DNA from: an uncultured Bacilli bacterium
Lineage (GTDB): Bacteria; Bacillota_I; Bacilli_A; RFN20; CAG-631
Length of the DNA: 64,000 nt
Direction of reading: 5' to 3'
Assembly: GCA_934201705.1 (NCBI GenBank)
Contig: CAKPXF010000014.1
Span: 1 to 64,000 of the forward strand
Part shown: one piece after another, positions 63,714-64,000 of the stretch
Layout of the letters: each line of letters begins with the position of its first letter
Position numbering within the stretch: position 1 is the first letter of the stretch
Notes under the pieces: generated by a model
What the model saw: only the letters and a program-made list of their open reading frames with translations
What the model was told of the DNA's origin: nothing
Databases searched by the model: none
Translations under genes and position numbers: made by a program

Positions 63714-64000
63714 ATGAAAAATATTTTAACATTTATAGATCCAATTGCTAATCTACTTGGTAATTGGTCAAGTGAAATTAACGTTTATTCAATTATTTTA
63801 AGAATAGCTCTTGCAGTTATATTTGGGGCTTTAATTGGATGGGAAAGATCAAACAAAAGACATTTTGCTGGATTAAGGACATTTATTTTAATTACTTTAA
63901 CTGGCTGCCTTGCAATGATTCTTGACCTATCTATTGGTTTAGGATTATTCTTTTTATCAGCAGCCACAATTATTGGTAGTGTTACAATAAGTGGCAATTC
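63714..64000 (+). CDS. MgtC/SapB-family membrane protein (3' end outside window)
   Basis: The first 95 codons of this gene are in the window. After a short N-terminus it shows the MgtC pattern: ALAVIFGALIGWERSNKRHF, then AGLRTFILITLTGCLAM, with the conserved Glu-Arg and Gly-Leu-Arg-Thr residues. MgtC proteins affect magnesium, membrane potential or ATP synthase regulation. AGGAAAG lies before the ATG, and the gene starts 9 bases after the antiporter stop, so they form an operon. Confidence 0.85.
   Translation, partial: MKNILTFIDPIANLLGNWSSEINVYSIILRIALAVIFGALIGWERSNKRHFAGLRTFILITLTGCLAMILDLSIGLGLFFLSAATIIGSVTISGN

Noticed and set aside
1..64000. Mycoplasma-type genetic code (TGA as Trp)
   Set aside because: Conserved Trp positions use TGG and several genes end properly at TGA (for example at 58962 and 59533), so the standard code applies.
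1..64000. tRNA, rRNA, insertion sequence, prophage or integrase
   Set aside because: No tRNA or rRNA-like sequence, transposase, integrase or phage gene was recognised on either strand.

Overview
The window is one contiguous, very AT-rich (by eye about 70-75 % A+T) bacterial chromosome segment. Strong AGGAGG-type ribosome binding sites, lipobox lipoproteins, TGA used as a stop and TGG for Trp, an S-box riboswitch in front of metK, and the gene families present all point to a low-GC Bacilli/Mollicutes-related anaerobe that uses the standard genetic code. Uncultured gut lineages near Acholeplasmatales, RF39 or Erysipelotrichales would fit. This placement is inference; there is no rRNA or tRNA gene here to confirm it.

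Positions 1-15.4 kb form a polysaccharide-utilisation and surface-protein operon on the plus strand. It holds a partial InlB-repeat surface protein, a CUT1 ABC importer (solute-binding lipoprotein, a membrane-anchored accessory protein and two permeases, with no ATPase), and a second large surface protein. These are followed by a GH31 enzyme, two tandem beta-helix glycosidase lipoproteins, a GH127-like enzyme, a PPC/DUF296 protein, and a lipoprotein whose C-terminus looks like an RNase T1/N1 domain. Both surface proteins end in the same KGCKG - hydrophobic segment - basic tail, and share a beta-sandwich-like module. From 15.6 to 34.3 kb are PEP carboxykinase, a PAP2 phosphatase and beta-phosphoglucomutase; a 1073-residue lipoprotein; a probably leaderless membrane Xre regulator; an EamA transporter; a split CoA-dehydratase-activase-type protein; a DUF2188 protein with a lysine-rich tail; asparagine synthetase A; a methyltransferase; and a GH26-like lipoprotein. 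From 34.3 to 46.3 kb are a MerR regulator with a textbook 19-bp-spacer promoter driving a diaminopentanoate-dehydrogenase-like enzyme, an AAA_14 ATPase and an AlbA_2 protein that share repeat motifs in their upstream regions, a GH43 enzyme, and two tandem paralogous membrane proteins (one with a C-terminal zinc ribbon).

From 46.8 kb to the end the content is mostly housekeeping: glnA-pyrG, a cytidylate-kinase-like protein, a VanZ-like protein converging on a polysaccharide deacetylase, a TSCPD protein and a 57-residue protein, and the SAM-I riboswitch with metK. These are followed by two CPA2 antiporters, a PatB-type lyase with DUF3737, an autoregulated TetR-methyltransferase pair, an Xre regulator with a small partner, an NCS2 purine permease, a LysR regulator and a partial MgtC gene. 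Overall the cell appears to live on plant or host glycans and scavenged nucleic acids, with PEP carboxykinase-based fermentation and amino-acid salvage.

Most interesting: the cysteine-containing C-terminal tail, the surface RNase-like lipoprotein, the repeat-marked AAA_14/AlbA_2 pair, the duplicated glnA promoter, and the probable leaderless regulator.
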